Shown here one piece after another: positions 33,414-41,987 of a stretch of DNA of 64,000 nt. A program made the translations under genes and the position numbers. The notes below the pieces were generated by a model, which was not told where the DNA came from, ran no database searches, and saw nothing but the letters and a program-made list of their open reading frames with translations. Source of the DNA: an uncultured Porphyromonadaceae bacterium (GTDB taxonomy: Bacteria; Bacteroidota; Bacteroidia; Bacteroidales; Muribaculaceae); the NCBI GenBank assembly GCA_900541835.1, contig UQLL01000012.1:1-64000 (forward strand). The letters are read 5' to 3'. Within the stretch, counting starts at the first letter, position 1. Each line of letters opens with the position of its first letter.

Positions 33414-33523
33414 ATCATATTCTTGAAAAAATTTTTTGTACATCTATATTATTGCATACCAATAACTTAAGTTTAAATTCGCCTTACCGGGGCAAAAAAA
33501 ATGAATAAAAACAGTGCGAAAAA

Positions 33524-33555
33524 TTTGGAGGGTAAGGAAAAAGTTCGTAACTTTG
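33524..33555 (+). promoter_or_regulatory. tRNA-Val promoter
   Basis: TTTG at 33524-33527 and TAACTTTG at 33548-33555, 20-nt gap: a full consensus Bacteroidetes promoter. Confidence 0.85.
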
Positions 33556-33567
33556 CACTCGCAAATC

Positions 33568-33642
33568 GGGCGATTAGCTCAGCTGGTTTAGAGCGTCTGT
33601 CTTACAAACAGAGGGTCTGCGGTTCGAATCCGTAATCGCCCA
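33568..33642 (+). tRNA. tRNA-Val (anticodon UAC)
   Basis: A 75-nt cloverleaf: acceptor GGGCGAT/ATCGCCC, D arm AGCTCAGCTGGTTTAGAGC, anticodon loop CTTACAA (TAC), T loop GGTTCGAATCC. Discriminator A; CCA is not encoded. Confidence 0.95.
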
Positions 33643-33643
33643 C

Positions 33644-33680
33644 AAAAAGAGCGCACCTCGTGAGGAGGAGCGCTCTTTTT
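33644..33680 (+). terminator. tRNA-Val terminator
   Basis: AAAAAGAGCGC pairs with GCGCTCTTTTT, giving an A-U rich stem with built-in T tract. Confidence 0.85.
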
Positions 33681-33863
33681 GCATTTGTCTGCATCTCCAC
33701 CTCCGTCCCTGCAGGGCGACAAGGCGGCCCGGGGACATTGTAGGGCCGGCCGCTCCATGGCGCCTATCTACAGGGTGGAGGTGAGCAAGGTCATTGATGG
33801 CTCCCGGCAGGGCGTAGAAAAAGCCGTGGCAGCTGCCGGGGCCAGATGATTTTATGCAGGGGA
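33681..33863. other. Spacer between tRNA-Val and endonuclease gene
   Basis: No gene is supported. An imperfect inverted repeat (CCACCTCCGTCCCTG near 33693 and CAGGGTGGAGGTG near 33772) could be a terminator for the minus-strand endonuclease unit. Confidence 0.3.
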
Positions 33864-35558
33864 TCAGCGGCGGACGAGCCTGGCAGGGCGGAAGCCGTCG
33901 GCGGCGATGATGTAGATGCCTGTGGGCAGAGTCACTGACTGGCCGCGCAGAGCCTCGTCGGAGGTATAGACGGTGCGGCCGTCGGGGCTATAGACGCGCA
34001 GGTTGCGCAGGCTCTCGGCAAGCACCATGAAGCCGTCGTCGGTCCAGCCGATGAGGCTTTGGTCGAGGTAGACACCCTCTACGCCGGAGCCCTTGACGAG
34101 AATGGCATTGGAGGCCGGCGAGGTGAAGCCGAGGCGCGAGCAGGTGACGGTGTAAGTCTCGTCGCAATCAGGGCGGCGCCCGGTTAACAGAAGCTCGTTG
34201 GTGGCTGCCTCCTCGGTGGTGACCACCTGACCGGTGGGCAGGAACTGGGTGCGGGTGACGATGTAGTAGTCCACGACCTGGTCGCAGGCTGTCCAGTGTG
34301 CCACGTACGAAGAGTCGGTGACGTCGGTGGGATTGAGGGCGGTGACGGCGGCGAGGTCAGGCTTGGCGAGGGCCTGGCCGATAAGCTGGACGTTGACCTG
34401 CTTGTCGGCGGTCAGTCCGCCGTCGTAGATGGTGATGTTGGCGCGGTGCTCGCCGATGGCCGTGGGGCGGTAGAAGACGTTGACCTGCGTGCCTCCCTGG
34501 GCGTTGACTTCAGCGGCGGGGATGGAGTTGCTGCTGATGGAGAACATGGCTCTGTCGGTGCCGGTTACTCGCAGCGTCAGGGCGGAGGTCATGTTGGTGC
34601 CGTTGACGATGAGGGAGGCCTGACCGACGCCGTCGACGGCGGTCTCGCCGAAGTCAAGCGCCTCGCCGTTGATGGGAGCGGTGAGCTCCGGGTCCCCGGT
34701 GATGGGGGGCGTGGTGCCGCCGTCCTGGTCTTTGATGTAGAAGTCCTGGGAGGTGCGGGTGCCCCAGATGTACTCGGCCAGTTCGGGGAAGTCGATGAAG
34801 GGGTTTCGGTTGCCCTGCTGGCGCTCGGCGGCGTCGTTGCGGTTTATCTCTTTCTGGCTGACAGGGTCCTGGCGGGCCCACTGGAGTAGCATCTCGTAGG
34901 CCCAAGGCTTGAGGGTGGGCCAGGTGTTCTTGACGCCCATGGAGTTGGCGGTCCAGTTGAGGTCGTCGTAGACGGTGAAGACGTAGAAGTATGCTCGGGC
35001 GAAGTCGCCCTTGTACTCGTCGGCGGGCTCGAATACCACGCCTGCCGTGCCCGAATAGCCGGGTGCCGGCACGCCCACCCTGGTGGCTCCGTTGTTGAAG
35101 CTGGCGCGCGAGGGGTCGACCGGGCCGAGCGGGTAGTTGCTCTTGGCCTGGTTGGCAGGGCCGTCGCTGGGATAGAGGTTATAGATGTCGGTCCATGCGG
35201 GCGAGGAGTCGTCGCTGCCCCACCATGACTTGGGCACGGAGTGCTCGCGCTGCATGGCGCAGGCGCGGAACGAGGTCAGGCCGCTCTGTCCGTTTCTGAT
35301 GAGGTATACCTCGTTGCTGTACATCTCCCACCAGCGCTTCTGGCCGTTGTAGAGGTCGGGGTAGACGTCTGTATATACCCAGTTGTTAGGTAGGTTGGTG
35401 TAGTTGAGCATGGTGTGCGACTGGACGCACTCCTTGACGGCCTGCTTGAGGGCCTCGCGGCGCTTGCCCTCCATGCGATCATAATAGCCGGGCTTGTAGG
35501 TGGCGCCGGCTGCGAAGATGGCGCAGAGCGCGACGCACAGTAGTAAAGCTTTTTTCAT
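33864..35558 (-). CDS. Secreted endonuclease I with a C-terminal sorting-like domain
   Basis: 564 aa. Signal peptide 1-19 (LCAIFAAGA). Endonuclease I domain (PF04231, about 25-270): QREHSVPKSWW with Glu105/His106 as catalytic, DIYNLYPSDGPANQAKSNYPLG (124-145) with the metal-binding Asn, DEYKGDFARAYFY and NRNPFIDFPELAEYIWG. A beta-sandwich region (about 290-400), an FN3-like region (about 405-480) and an end resembling T9SS type A sorting signals (VYSPDGRTVYTS, LPTGIYIIAAD) follow. It should cut DNA and RNA outside the cell. It is the last gene of the deoC-EEP-TonB-DUF5689 series. A paralogue lies at 46306-47949. Confidence 0.9.
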   Translation of the reverse strand: MKKALLLCVALCAIFAAGATYKPGYYDRMEGKRREALKQAVKECVQSHTMLNYTNLPNNWVYTDVYPDLYNGQKRWWEMYSNEVYLIRNGQSGLTSFRACAMQREHSVPKSWWGSDDSSPAWTDIYNLYPSDGPANQAKSNYPLGPVDPSRASFNNGATRVGVPAPGYSGTAGVVFEPADEYKGDFARAYFYVFTVYDDLNWTANSMGVKNTWPTLKPWAYEMLLQWARQDPVSQKEINRNDAAERQQGNRNPFIDFPELAEYIWGTRTSQDFYIKDQDGGTTPPITGDPELTAPINGEALDFGETAVDGVGQASLIVNGTNMTSALTLRVTGTDRAMFSISSNSIPAAEVNAQGGTQVNVFYRPTAIGEHRANITIYDGGLTADKQVNVQLIGQALAKPDLAAVTALNPTDVTDSSYVAHWTACDQVVDYYIVTRTQFLPTGQVVTTEEAATNELLLTGRRPDCDETYTVTCSRLGFTSPASNAILVKGSGVEGVYLDQSLIGWTDDGFMVLAESLRNLRVYSPDGRTVYTSDEALRGQSVTLPTGIYIIAADGFRPARLVRR

Positions 35559-35602
35559 TCGGCAATCTTTTTGCAGTTAATCTTTCGCTTTGGGGTCGGT
35601 AA

Positions 35603-35638
35603 ACCCCCGCCGCGGCCGTTGGGGTGCGCGGCGGGGGT
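35603..35638 (-). terminator. Very GC-rich intercistronic hairpin
   Basis: A perfect 12-bp stem ACCCCCGCCGCG / CGCGGCGGGGGT with a 12-nt loop, between the DUF5689 gene and the endonuclease gene. No T tract on the minus strand, so partial termination or mRNA protection is as likely. Confidence 0.6.
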
Positions 35639-35683
35639 CTGTATCAAGAACGCTTTGAGTGGCGTGTGGGTTGAGTAAGCGTC

Positions 35684-37939
35684 TTATTCTATGATTTCGG
35701 CCTCGTCGATGTTCTTGATTCCACGTGTGCCGAAGTACTTGGTGACGTCACCCTTGACCTTGACGTGCTTGAGGTAGATGGAGGGGTTGTTTCGCAGGCC
35801 GAGGATGTCGCGGGTTGAACCGGCCTTGATGCCACATGGGATGGAGACGCTGACGGTGTTGCCGGCGGCGGTGGCGGACAGGATCATGTTGGTGTTGTTG
35901 TAGTCGGAGGTCTCGACGCCGGTGAGGTCGTTGGAGAATGTGGCCCCTGAGGCCCAGTTCATGCCCTTGATGTATCCGACCACGTAGCCCTCTACCCAGA
36001 CGCCGGTGGCGTCGGTTGTGGAAGCCTGTACCCAGGCTACGTTGTAGGGCTTGTCCTTGGAGCCTTCTCCTTCGCCGCCGGGGTTGTCGGGATTGTCGGG
36101 GTTGCCGCCGTCGGCGCCGCCGATGTTGACGTCGTCGATGCAGTAGGTGCTGGAGCCGGTGGCCGAGGTGCCGGTGTACTCCCAGGCGATGTAGACGACG
36201 CCGGAGAACTGGCTGAGGTCGATGTTGCTCTCAACCCACGATGAGTAACCGCTTGCCGGAATTTCGGGCTTGGTGTAGGTGAGCTCGGTCTTGGTGGCGG
36301 TGGAGGGGTCGGCGCTGTTCATCACGTAGACGCGCATCTCGGAAGTGGTGCTGGGATAAGCTGCCTGGGTCTTGAAGGTGAGGGTCTTCTTGGGCGACTT
36401 GCTGAGGTCGATGGCGGGCGAGATGAGCCATTCCTCCCAGGGGCCAGTGGTGCCCTTGTAGGCGGTGGCGGCGGCGTAGGTGTTGCCGGAGAATTCGTTC
36501 AGGTACCAGTTCTTGTCACCGGAAGTCTTGGTGACGGTCCAGCCGGCTGCCACGAGGTTCGATATCTGCTTGCTGTAGCCTTCGAAGTCGCAGAAGAGGG
36601 AAGCGACGGCGTCGCCGCCGGGGTTCGGGCCGACGGTCACGCCGTCAATGCTCCACTCCGTGGCGGCGCCGGTGTTACCGGCGATGCCGGCGGTGCCGAG
36701 CACGGGAGCGAAGGTGCCGTAGGCCTTGATGGTCTTGCCGTAGACGCCGGGGTTGTCGAGAAGGTTGCCGTACTGGCGCAGGGCGCTGCCCTGGGGCAGT
36801 TCGAGGACGAGGCACTTGGTTATGTCGCGGCAGTCGGTGGTGGGACCAATTACGAGGGTGTTGTCCATCTCGGCGTTAGAGTCCCAAATGATCTGGTCGT
36901 TGGCGGAGACACTGGTGACGCCACCCTTGACGGAGCCTACGATGTAGCCCTGGACCCAGCCGGCGGCGCCGGTGCTCTGGAGTTCGATGGCCTCGGCTAC
37001 GCTGTAGGGGTCGTCCTGGTTGCCCTTGGAGTCGAAAATGACGTCGGCGGTGGAGCGGAGCAGGAGCTGCCAGGAATTGTTGAAGTAGCTGAGGATGCCG
37101 CGTACCGTGCCGGTGCCAGAGGGCATGATTTCCTGTGCGAAAGAGGCGTAGCCGGAGTTGCGCACGGTGATGGAGTTGCCGTTGGCGTCGAGCAGGGTGC
37201 GGGAGGTGGACTTGCGGGTGGGGGTTGCGTTGTAATCCTCGGGGGCTACGTAGGGCTGGCTGCCGCCGCCCTCGAAGTGTACGTTGCGGAACTCTACGAG
37301 CTGACCCTGCCAGGTCTGCAGGCCCTGGGGGGTGGAGGGCAGCGCGGCCATGTCGGCGACGAGGCAGTAGATGCCGGCACCGAAGCCGGGCTTGGCTGCG
37401 TCAGCGCCGATGACGGCCATGGTGGGCACGGGCAGGCCGTTGAGCTCGGCACGGCCCTGGAAGTCCTCGTAGCTCATGAAGGAGGTCTGCGGGGTGCCGT
37501 TGTAAGTGCCGTAGCCGCCGATCTGCTCGTAGCCGGCGTACTTGCCGATGTAGGCGCCGGTGAGGTTGACCACGATCTCCTGGCCGATGCGGTAGGTGTT
37601 GTACATGGAGTTCTGGTTGACGGAGAAGGGCAGTGCGCCTGTCTCGTCCTGGATCACCAGGCTCTTGTAGATGTTGCCGGAGGCGTCGGAAGAGATGACG
37701 CGGCCGTGGACAATGTAGTCGGAGCCGTCGGCCTTCTGGGGCACGAGGACGGCGTAGTTGGTGGCGTCGTCCCAGAGGTCAGCCTTGACCTGTGCTATGG
37801 TGGAGTTGGGTTGCATGGTGGCCACCGGCACGTTTACCGGGGGCGTGTCGAAATCGTCCTTGCAGCCCGTGAGGCCTGCCGTGGAGGCCAGCGCTACGCC
37901 CAGCAGGGCAATGTCGCGCAGTAGGTGTTTCAGATTCAT
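35684..37939 (-). CDS. DUF5689/DUF6359-type surface lipoprotein with cleaved-adhesin domain
   Basis: 751 aa. Lipobox AGLTGC (Cys26) followed by KDD, a likely surface-export signal. An OB-fold-like DUF5689 domain (about 35-290) is followed by a DUF6359-like unit (DDPYSVAEAIELQ, GWVQGYIVGSVKGG, about 305-430). A choice-of-anchor-J/cleaved-adhesin sandwich (about 455-605, FEGYSKQIS to YCIDDVNIGG) is followed by a second DUF6359-like unit (about 630-751). The repeated OB-like units suggest binding of a polymer, plausibly nucleic acid given the neighbours (inference). It lies 31 nt after the TonB receptor gene, in the place a SusD would take. Confidence 0.8.
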   Translation of the reverse strand: MNLKHLLRDIALLGVALASTAGLTGCKDDFDTPPVNVPVATMQPNSTIAQVKADLWDDATNYAVLVPQKADGSDYIVHGRVISSDASGNIYKSLVIQDETGALPFSVNQNSMYNTYRIGQEIVVNLTGAYIGKYAGYEQIGGYGTYNGTPQTSFMSYEDFQGRAELNGLPVPTMAVIGADAAKPGFGAGIYCLVADMAALPSTPQGLQTWQGQLVEFRNVHFEGGGSQPYVAPEDYNATPTRKSTSRTLLDANGNSITVRNSGYASFAQEIMPSGTGTVRGILSYFNNSWQLLLRSTADVIFDSKGNQDDPYSVAEAIELQSTGAAGWVQGYIVGSVKGGVTSVSANDQIIWDSNAEMDNTLVIGPTTDCRDITKCLVLELPQGSALRQYGNLLDNPGVYGKTIKAYGTFAPVLGTAGIAGNTGAATEWSIDGVTVGPNPGGDAVASLFCDFEGYSKQISNLVAAGWTVTKTSGDKNWYLNEFSGNTYAAATAYKGTTGPWEEWLISPAIDLSKSPKKTLTFKTQAAYPSTTSEMRVYVMNSADPSTATKTELTYTKPEIPASGYSSWVESNIDLSQFSGVVYIAWEYTGTSATGSSTYCIDDVNIGGADGGNPDNPDNPGGEGEGSKDKPYNVAWVQASTTDATGVWVEGYVVGYIKGMNWASGATFSNDLTGVETSDYNNTNMILSATAAGNTVSVSIPCGIKAGSTRDILGLRNNPSIYLKHVKVKGDVTKYFGTRGIKNIDEAEIIE

Positions 37940-37970
37940 ATCGGGTGTGTGTATTTAGCTTGTTGAAGTG

Positions 37971-40754
37971 TTAGAAACGGATGCCGAAGTTGGCGAACAC
38001 GCGGATGCCCTGCGCGTAGTAGTACTTGTTGGGGAACTTGGCGAGGTTGTAGTTGTCGTAGTCGAAGCGTCCCTGCTGGTAGCCGCCGGTCATGATGTTG
38101 CGGTTGTTGAGCAGGTTGTTGACGGAGACGTTGATGTTGATGGAGCCCCAGCGGGTGTATATGACCTTGCCGACGGAGGCGTTCACCACGAAGGCGTTCT
38201 TGAGCTTCTCCTGCGTGGTGATTTCCTTGATCTTGGCGTCGAGTTCATCCTGGGTCTCCACGGCCTGCCAGAGGTCGGGCATGGCCTCGTGGCGGATGGG
38301 AGCGAGGTCCACGTAGCTGTCGCCCATCCAGTTGGCGTTGAGGTTGAAGAACCACATTCCGGGGGCGGCGTAGTCGATGCCGAGGCTATAGGCCTGCTGC
38401 GGAGTGCCGCCCACGTAGAAGTTCTTGAGGTACACGGTGCCGGTGACGTCGGGGGCGGCGCCGTTCTCGTAGCTGCGCACTCCCGTGGGGCGGTTCTTGT
38501 ACTGGTAGCGGGAGTAGGTGGCGGCGGCGCTGATGCTCAGTGCCGGGGTGATCTTGTACATCATGCCGAGCTCGACACCTTTATAGGAAGTGCGGATGCC
38601 GCTCATGACGTAGTTCATGAAAGTGGAGTACTGGTCGTCGTAGAAGGCGGTCTTCTGTATGCCGTCGTACATCTCGGTCCAGAATCCGGTGATCTGGCCG
38701 CGGAAGCTGGTGTAGTTCCAGCCGTAGCTGATGTCGCCGCTGAGGTATCGCTCGCTCTTGAGGCCGGTCACGGAAGTGTCCTTGATGCGGGGCGACACGT
38801 AGGCGTAGTCGGGCAGCGGGGCGCGGGAGCCGTAGGCGGCGTGTGCGGTGATGTAGTTGCGGCCGTTGATTTTATACGTGGCGCCGGCCTTGAGGGCGGC
38901 GTTGTCGAAGGTGTGGCGCTTGCCGGCTCCGTAGGAGTTCTCGGGGGCGCGGCCGTTGCGCATGTTACCGTGGCGCATGAAGTTGGTGTAGCTCATCTCC
39001 ATGCCGTAGTTGATGTCCCAGTGGGTGGTGTTGATCTCGTTCTGGAGCCAGGCGCGGGCGATGTAGGAACGGATGTTGTAGTCGTAGCCGAACTTGTCGC
39101 CTTCCCTGACGCGGCGGTCGGGATTGTTAAGGTCGTTCTGCAGCATGGTGGGGTTGTCGGGGAAGTCGCGCTCGGAGAAGTTGTCGATGTCGCGCCAGAA
39201 CTCGCCGCCGAGCAGGCTGCGGATGGTCTTGAAGTAGTGGCCGTCGGTGTAGTTGAACGATACGCCGCCCTGGAGGGACATGGCGTCGGTCAGGCGGGTG
39301 TTGATGTAGGAGTTGAACATCCAGGAGGTGAAGTTGCTGTGGCGGTTCTCGAGGATGTAGGTGGAGTGTCCCTTGAGCTCGGGGTTGCGGTCGAACTGGG
39401 TGCAGTTGAGCTGGTTGATGCGGTAGAGCTCGTCCCAGTTGATCTGGCGGGTGGCCTTATTGTTCTTCCAGGCGTCGAGGTACTGGTTGTAGACTCCCTC
39501 CTGGTATGCGTAGAGCTCCGGGTCGGTTGTCGGGTCAGCCGTGGGCTTGTAGTATGACGGGAGGTAGCGGTAGTAGTCGGGACGCGGGTCGGCGGCCTGG
39601 TACCAGTTCAGCGCGGAGCTGGAGTAGGCGCTGGACTTGAAGGCGACGGCGGTGTTGACCGTGGTTCCCATCTTGGGCTTCCATATCCAGTTGAGGATGG
39701 CGGAGGGGTCGAAGCTGTCGACGATTCGGGCGGAGCGCTTCTTGCCGTCGAGCCAGCCCCAGTTGGGGTTGTAGAGGTTGTTGTCGGCCAGGTCGTACGC
39801 CTCCTGGTAGGTGGCGGAGTTGGTGGCGCGCTGGGTGGGGTTGCCGAAGGTGGTGAGGTTGATGCGGTGCTTGTCGTTGAAGATCTTCTCGAGGCTGAGG
39901 GAGTAGCCGAGGGAGGCGTAGTAAGTGCCTTCGATGACGCCCTCGGGGGCGTAGCGGCCGATGATGCTTGCCGAGAAGGCCCAGCCGGACTTGGTAACGC
40001 CCGTAGAGTACTGGAACATGGCTCGCATCATGTAGTTGGAGTTGGTGTAGGAGAGGTTTCCGCGGAAGCCGCGTGCGTACTCGGAGGCGTAGGTGGTGAA
40101 GTTGGTGGAGCCGCCGAGCTGGGAGAAGCCGTAGTTGGCGGCGTCAAGGCCTATTTCGGTGGTCTTGTTGCGGAAGGCGGAGGAGGTGAGGCCGCCCATC
40201 TGTGAGAAGTTGAAGCGGCCGCGCATGGCGTCGTTGTAGTTGATGCCGTTGATGTAGCCGCCGTTCCACTCGGCGCGGTATCCGCGCAGGCGGAATCGCA
40301 TGATGGAGAAGTCGTAGTTGGCACGCTGGTAGTAGATGTTGTCGACGGCGCCCTGGATGGTGCCGATGGACTGTGCCTGGCCCTCGTCCTCGAGCACCTG
40401 GCTCTCGTCGAAGACGTAGTCGTCGGAGTTGAGCGCCTGGTTGGTGAGGTCGCGCGTCAGGCGGATTGTGCCCAGGTCGACGACCAGTTCGGACTTGATG
40501 TCGACGTCGATGTCCATGTCCTTGTATCCGAAGGCGATGATGCGCAGCTGGTCGGGGCCGGGGGCTGCGTCGGAAATCTGGAAATGGCCGTCGGACGCCG
40601 ATGTGACGAACTGTCCGCCGTTGGACAGGAGCACGTTGGCGTCGGCCACGGGTGCCCCCGTCGTGGCGTCTACCAGGGTGCCTTGCACCCCGGTGGCCGC
40701 TGCGGCCGGCAGCAGTCCGCACAGCAGCAGCAGTAGATGTAATGTTAATCGCAT
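37971..40754 (-). CDS. TonB-dependent receptor with carboxypeptidase-regulatory-like N-terminus
   Basis: 927 aa. Signal peptide 1-20, then a CarboxypepD_reg-like beta-sandwich (about 22-105, GTLVDATTGAPVADANVLL), plug domain (about 130-240) and a 22-strand barrel ending in FANFGIRF. This is SusC-like in layout but no SusD gene is adjacent. The partners are an EEP nuclease, a DUF5689 lipoprotein and an endonuclease, so imported material could be oligonucleotides or nucleosides (inference). The next gene downstream is 31 nt away; the EEP gene precedes it by 84 nt. Confidence 0.9.
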   Translation of the reverse strand: MRLTLHLLLLLCGLLPAAAATGVQGTLVDATTGAPVADANVLLSNGGQFVTSASDGHFQISDAAPGPDQLRIIAFGYKDMDIDVDIKSELVVDLGTIRLTRDLTNQALNSDDYVFDESQVLEDEGQAQSIGTIQGAVDNIYYQRANYDFSIMRFRLRGYRAEWNGGYINGINYNDAMRGRFNFSQMGGLTSSAFRNKTTEIGLDAANYGFSQLGGSTNFTTYASEYARGFRGNLSYTNSNYMMRAMFQYSTGVTKSGWAFSASIIGRYAPEGVIEGTYYASLGYSLSLEKIFNDKHRINLTTFGNPTQRATNSATYQEAYDLADNNLYNPNWGWLDGKKRSARIVDSFDPSAILNWIWKPKMGTTVNTAVAFKSSAYSSSALNWYQAADPRPDYYRYLPSYYKPTADPTTDPELYAYQEGVYNQYLDAWKNNKATRQINWDELYRINQLNCTQFDRNPELKGHSTYILENRHSNFTSWMFNSYINTRLTDAMSLQGGVSFNYTDGHYFKTIRSLLGGEFWRDIDNFSERDFPDNPTMLQNDLNNPDRRVREGDKFGYDYNIRSYIARAWLQNEINTTHWDINYGMEMSYTNFMRHGNMRNGRAPENSYGAGKRHTFDNAALKAGATYKINGRNYITAHAAYGSRAPLPDYAYVSPRIKDTSVTGLKSERYLSGDISYGWNYTSFRGQITGFWTEMYDGIQKTAFYDDQYSTFMNYVMSGIRTSYKGVELGMMYKITPALSISAAATYSRYQYKNRPTGVRSYENGAAPDVTGTVYLKNFYVGGTPQQAYSLGIDYAAPGMWFFNLNANWMGDSYVDLAPIRHEAMPDLWQAVETQDELDAKIKEITTQEKLKNAFVVNASVGKVIYTRWGSININVSVNNLLNNRNIMTGGYQQGRFDYDNYNLAKFPNKYYYAQGIRVFANFGIRF

Positions 40755-40838
40755 GTTTAGTATGACGGTTGGTTTATTTTCGCTTCATAGTGCGGATGCT
40801 CCGGTCCGGCGTCGGCCCGGAACACGCACACCAGGTAT

Positions 40839-41894
40839 TTATCGGTTCACCTCCAGGGTGAGGAAGATTTCCGTGGGGAAGTGGTCGGAGTATCCGCCGG
40901 TCCACACCCCCGAGGAGAAGGTGCGGAAGGGGTAGCCCTTGTACTGGCCGTCGGCCTGCTTGAGGAACTCCTTGTTGAACACCAGGGCCGAGGAGAACTT
41001 GAGGCGGGACTTGCCCTGCGGCAGCAGGTTGTAGCTGACCATGATCTGGTCGAAGAGGTTCCAGCCTCCGCGGTAGGTGTAGGAGCCGATGCCGTCGTCG
41101 AGCTTCTTCCAGAACGGGTTGAAGAAGCCGCCGGGCTCCACTTCCTTCTCCTGCTTGCGGCCTCCCATGACTACGGCGCAGCTCTTATTGAACGGGTCGT
41201 CGTTGAGGTCGCCCATCACGATGACGCCGATGTTGGGGTCGATGCTGAGCAAGCTGTCGGCGATGTGGTGGGTCAGCGCGGCTGCCGCCTCGCGGAGCCA
41301 GCTTGACTGTGCCTCGCCTCCTCTGCGCGAGGGCCAGTGGTTGACGATGATGCCCACGCGCTGTCCGCCAAGCAGGCCTACCACGCACATCTGGTCGCGG
41401 GTGCGGAAATAGGGCAGCGAGTCAACCTTCAGGTAGTGGTTCTTGACATTGATGACCTTGAAGAAGCGTGGGTTGTAGAGCAGGCCGACGTCGATGCCTC
41501 GACGGTCGGGCGAGTCGTGGTGCACGATCTGGAGGTTCCAGTCGGCGATGTGCTTATCCTTTACCAGATCCTGGAGCACGGTAATGTTCTCGACCTCGCT
41601 GACGCCTATGACGGCCGGCCCCATCGGAGTGCTCCTGGTGGGCATCTGGGAGATGGCGTAGCCGAGATTGTTGATCTTCTTCCAGTAGCGGCGGCTGTCC
41701 CACTGGTTCTTGCCTGCGGGGGAGAACTCCTTGTCGTACTTGCCATTGTTGTTGATGGTGTCGAAGAGGTTCTCCAGATTGTAGAAGGCCACGCCGTAGA
41801 CCTGCATCTTCTTGCCCTGTTGCTGAGCCGAGGCCAGGGGGGCGAACATGCCGAGCACCACCGCCAGCAGCAGGCCGTAATAGAGTTTTCTCAT
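40839..41894 (-). CDS. Secreted endonuclease/exonuclease/phosphatase (EEP) family enzyme
   Basis: 351 aa. Signal peptide ending ASAQ (about 24). EEP motifs: FYNLENL (Asn39), GVSEVEN (Glu100 metal ligand), RRGIDVGLLYN (131-141), VNHWPSR (184-190), MGDLNDDP (Asp229, Asn231) and near the end SDHFP (His). All catalytic residues of the DNase I-like fold are kept. Substrate may be DNA, RNA or a phosphodiester. Its operon place with a TonB receptor and another nuclease favours extracellular nucleic acid. It follows deoC by 93 nt with a hairpin between. Confidence 0.88.
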   Translation of the reverse strand: MRKLYYGLLLAVVLGMFAPLASAQQQGKKMQVYGVAFYNLENLFDTINNNGKYDKEFSPAGKNQWDSRRYWKKINNLGYAISQMPTRSTPMGPAVIGVSEVENITVLQDLVKDKHIADWNLQIVHHDSPDRRGIDVGLLYNPRFFKVINVKNHYLKVDSLPYFRTRDQMCVVGLLGGQRVGIIVNHWPSRRGGEAQSSWLREAAAALTHHIADSLLSIDPNIGVIVMGDLNDDPFNKSCAVVMGGRKQEKEVEPGGFFNPFWKKLDDGIGSYTYRGGWNLFDQIMVSYNLLPQGKSRLKFSSALVFNKEFLKQADGQYKGYPFRTFSSGVWTGGYSDHFPTEIFLTLEVNR

Positions 41895-41944
41895 TATATC
41901 GTATATGATTTTACGGGTTGATCAGGTTTGCCGTAAGAGCAGAA

Positions 41945-41974
41945 GCGCCACCCCGCCTCAGGGAGGGGTGGCGC
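41945..41974 (-). terminator. Hairpin after deoC
   Basis: A perfect 10-bp stem GCGCCACCCC / GGGGTGGCGC with a 10-nt loop, without a T tract on the minus strand. It may attenuate between deoC and the nuclease genes. Confidence 0.6.
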
Positions 41975-41987
41975 CGGCTATGCTTAT

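Noticed and set aside
33738..33757. Another palindrome copy at GTAGGGCCGGCCGCTCC
   Set aside because: It has the head but not the GCAC/GTGC core, so the match is probably chance.
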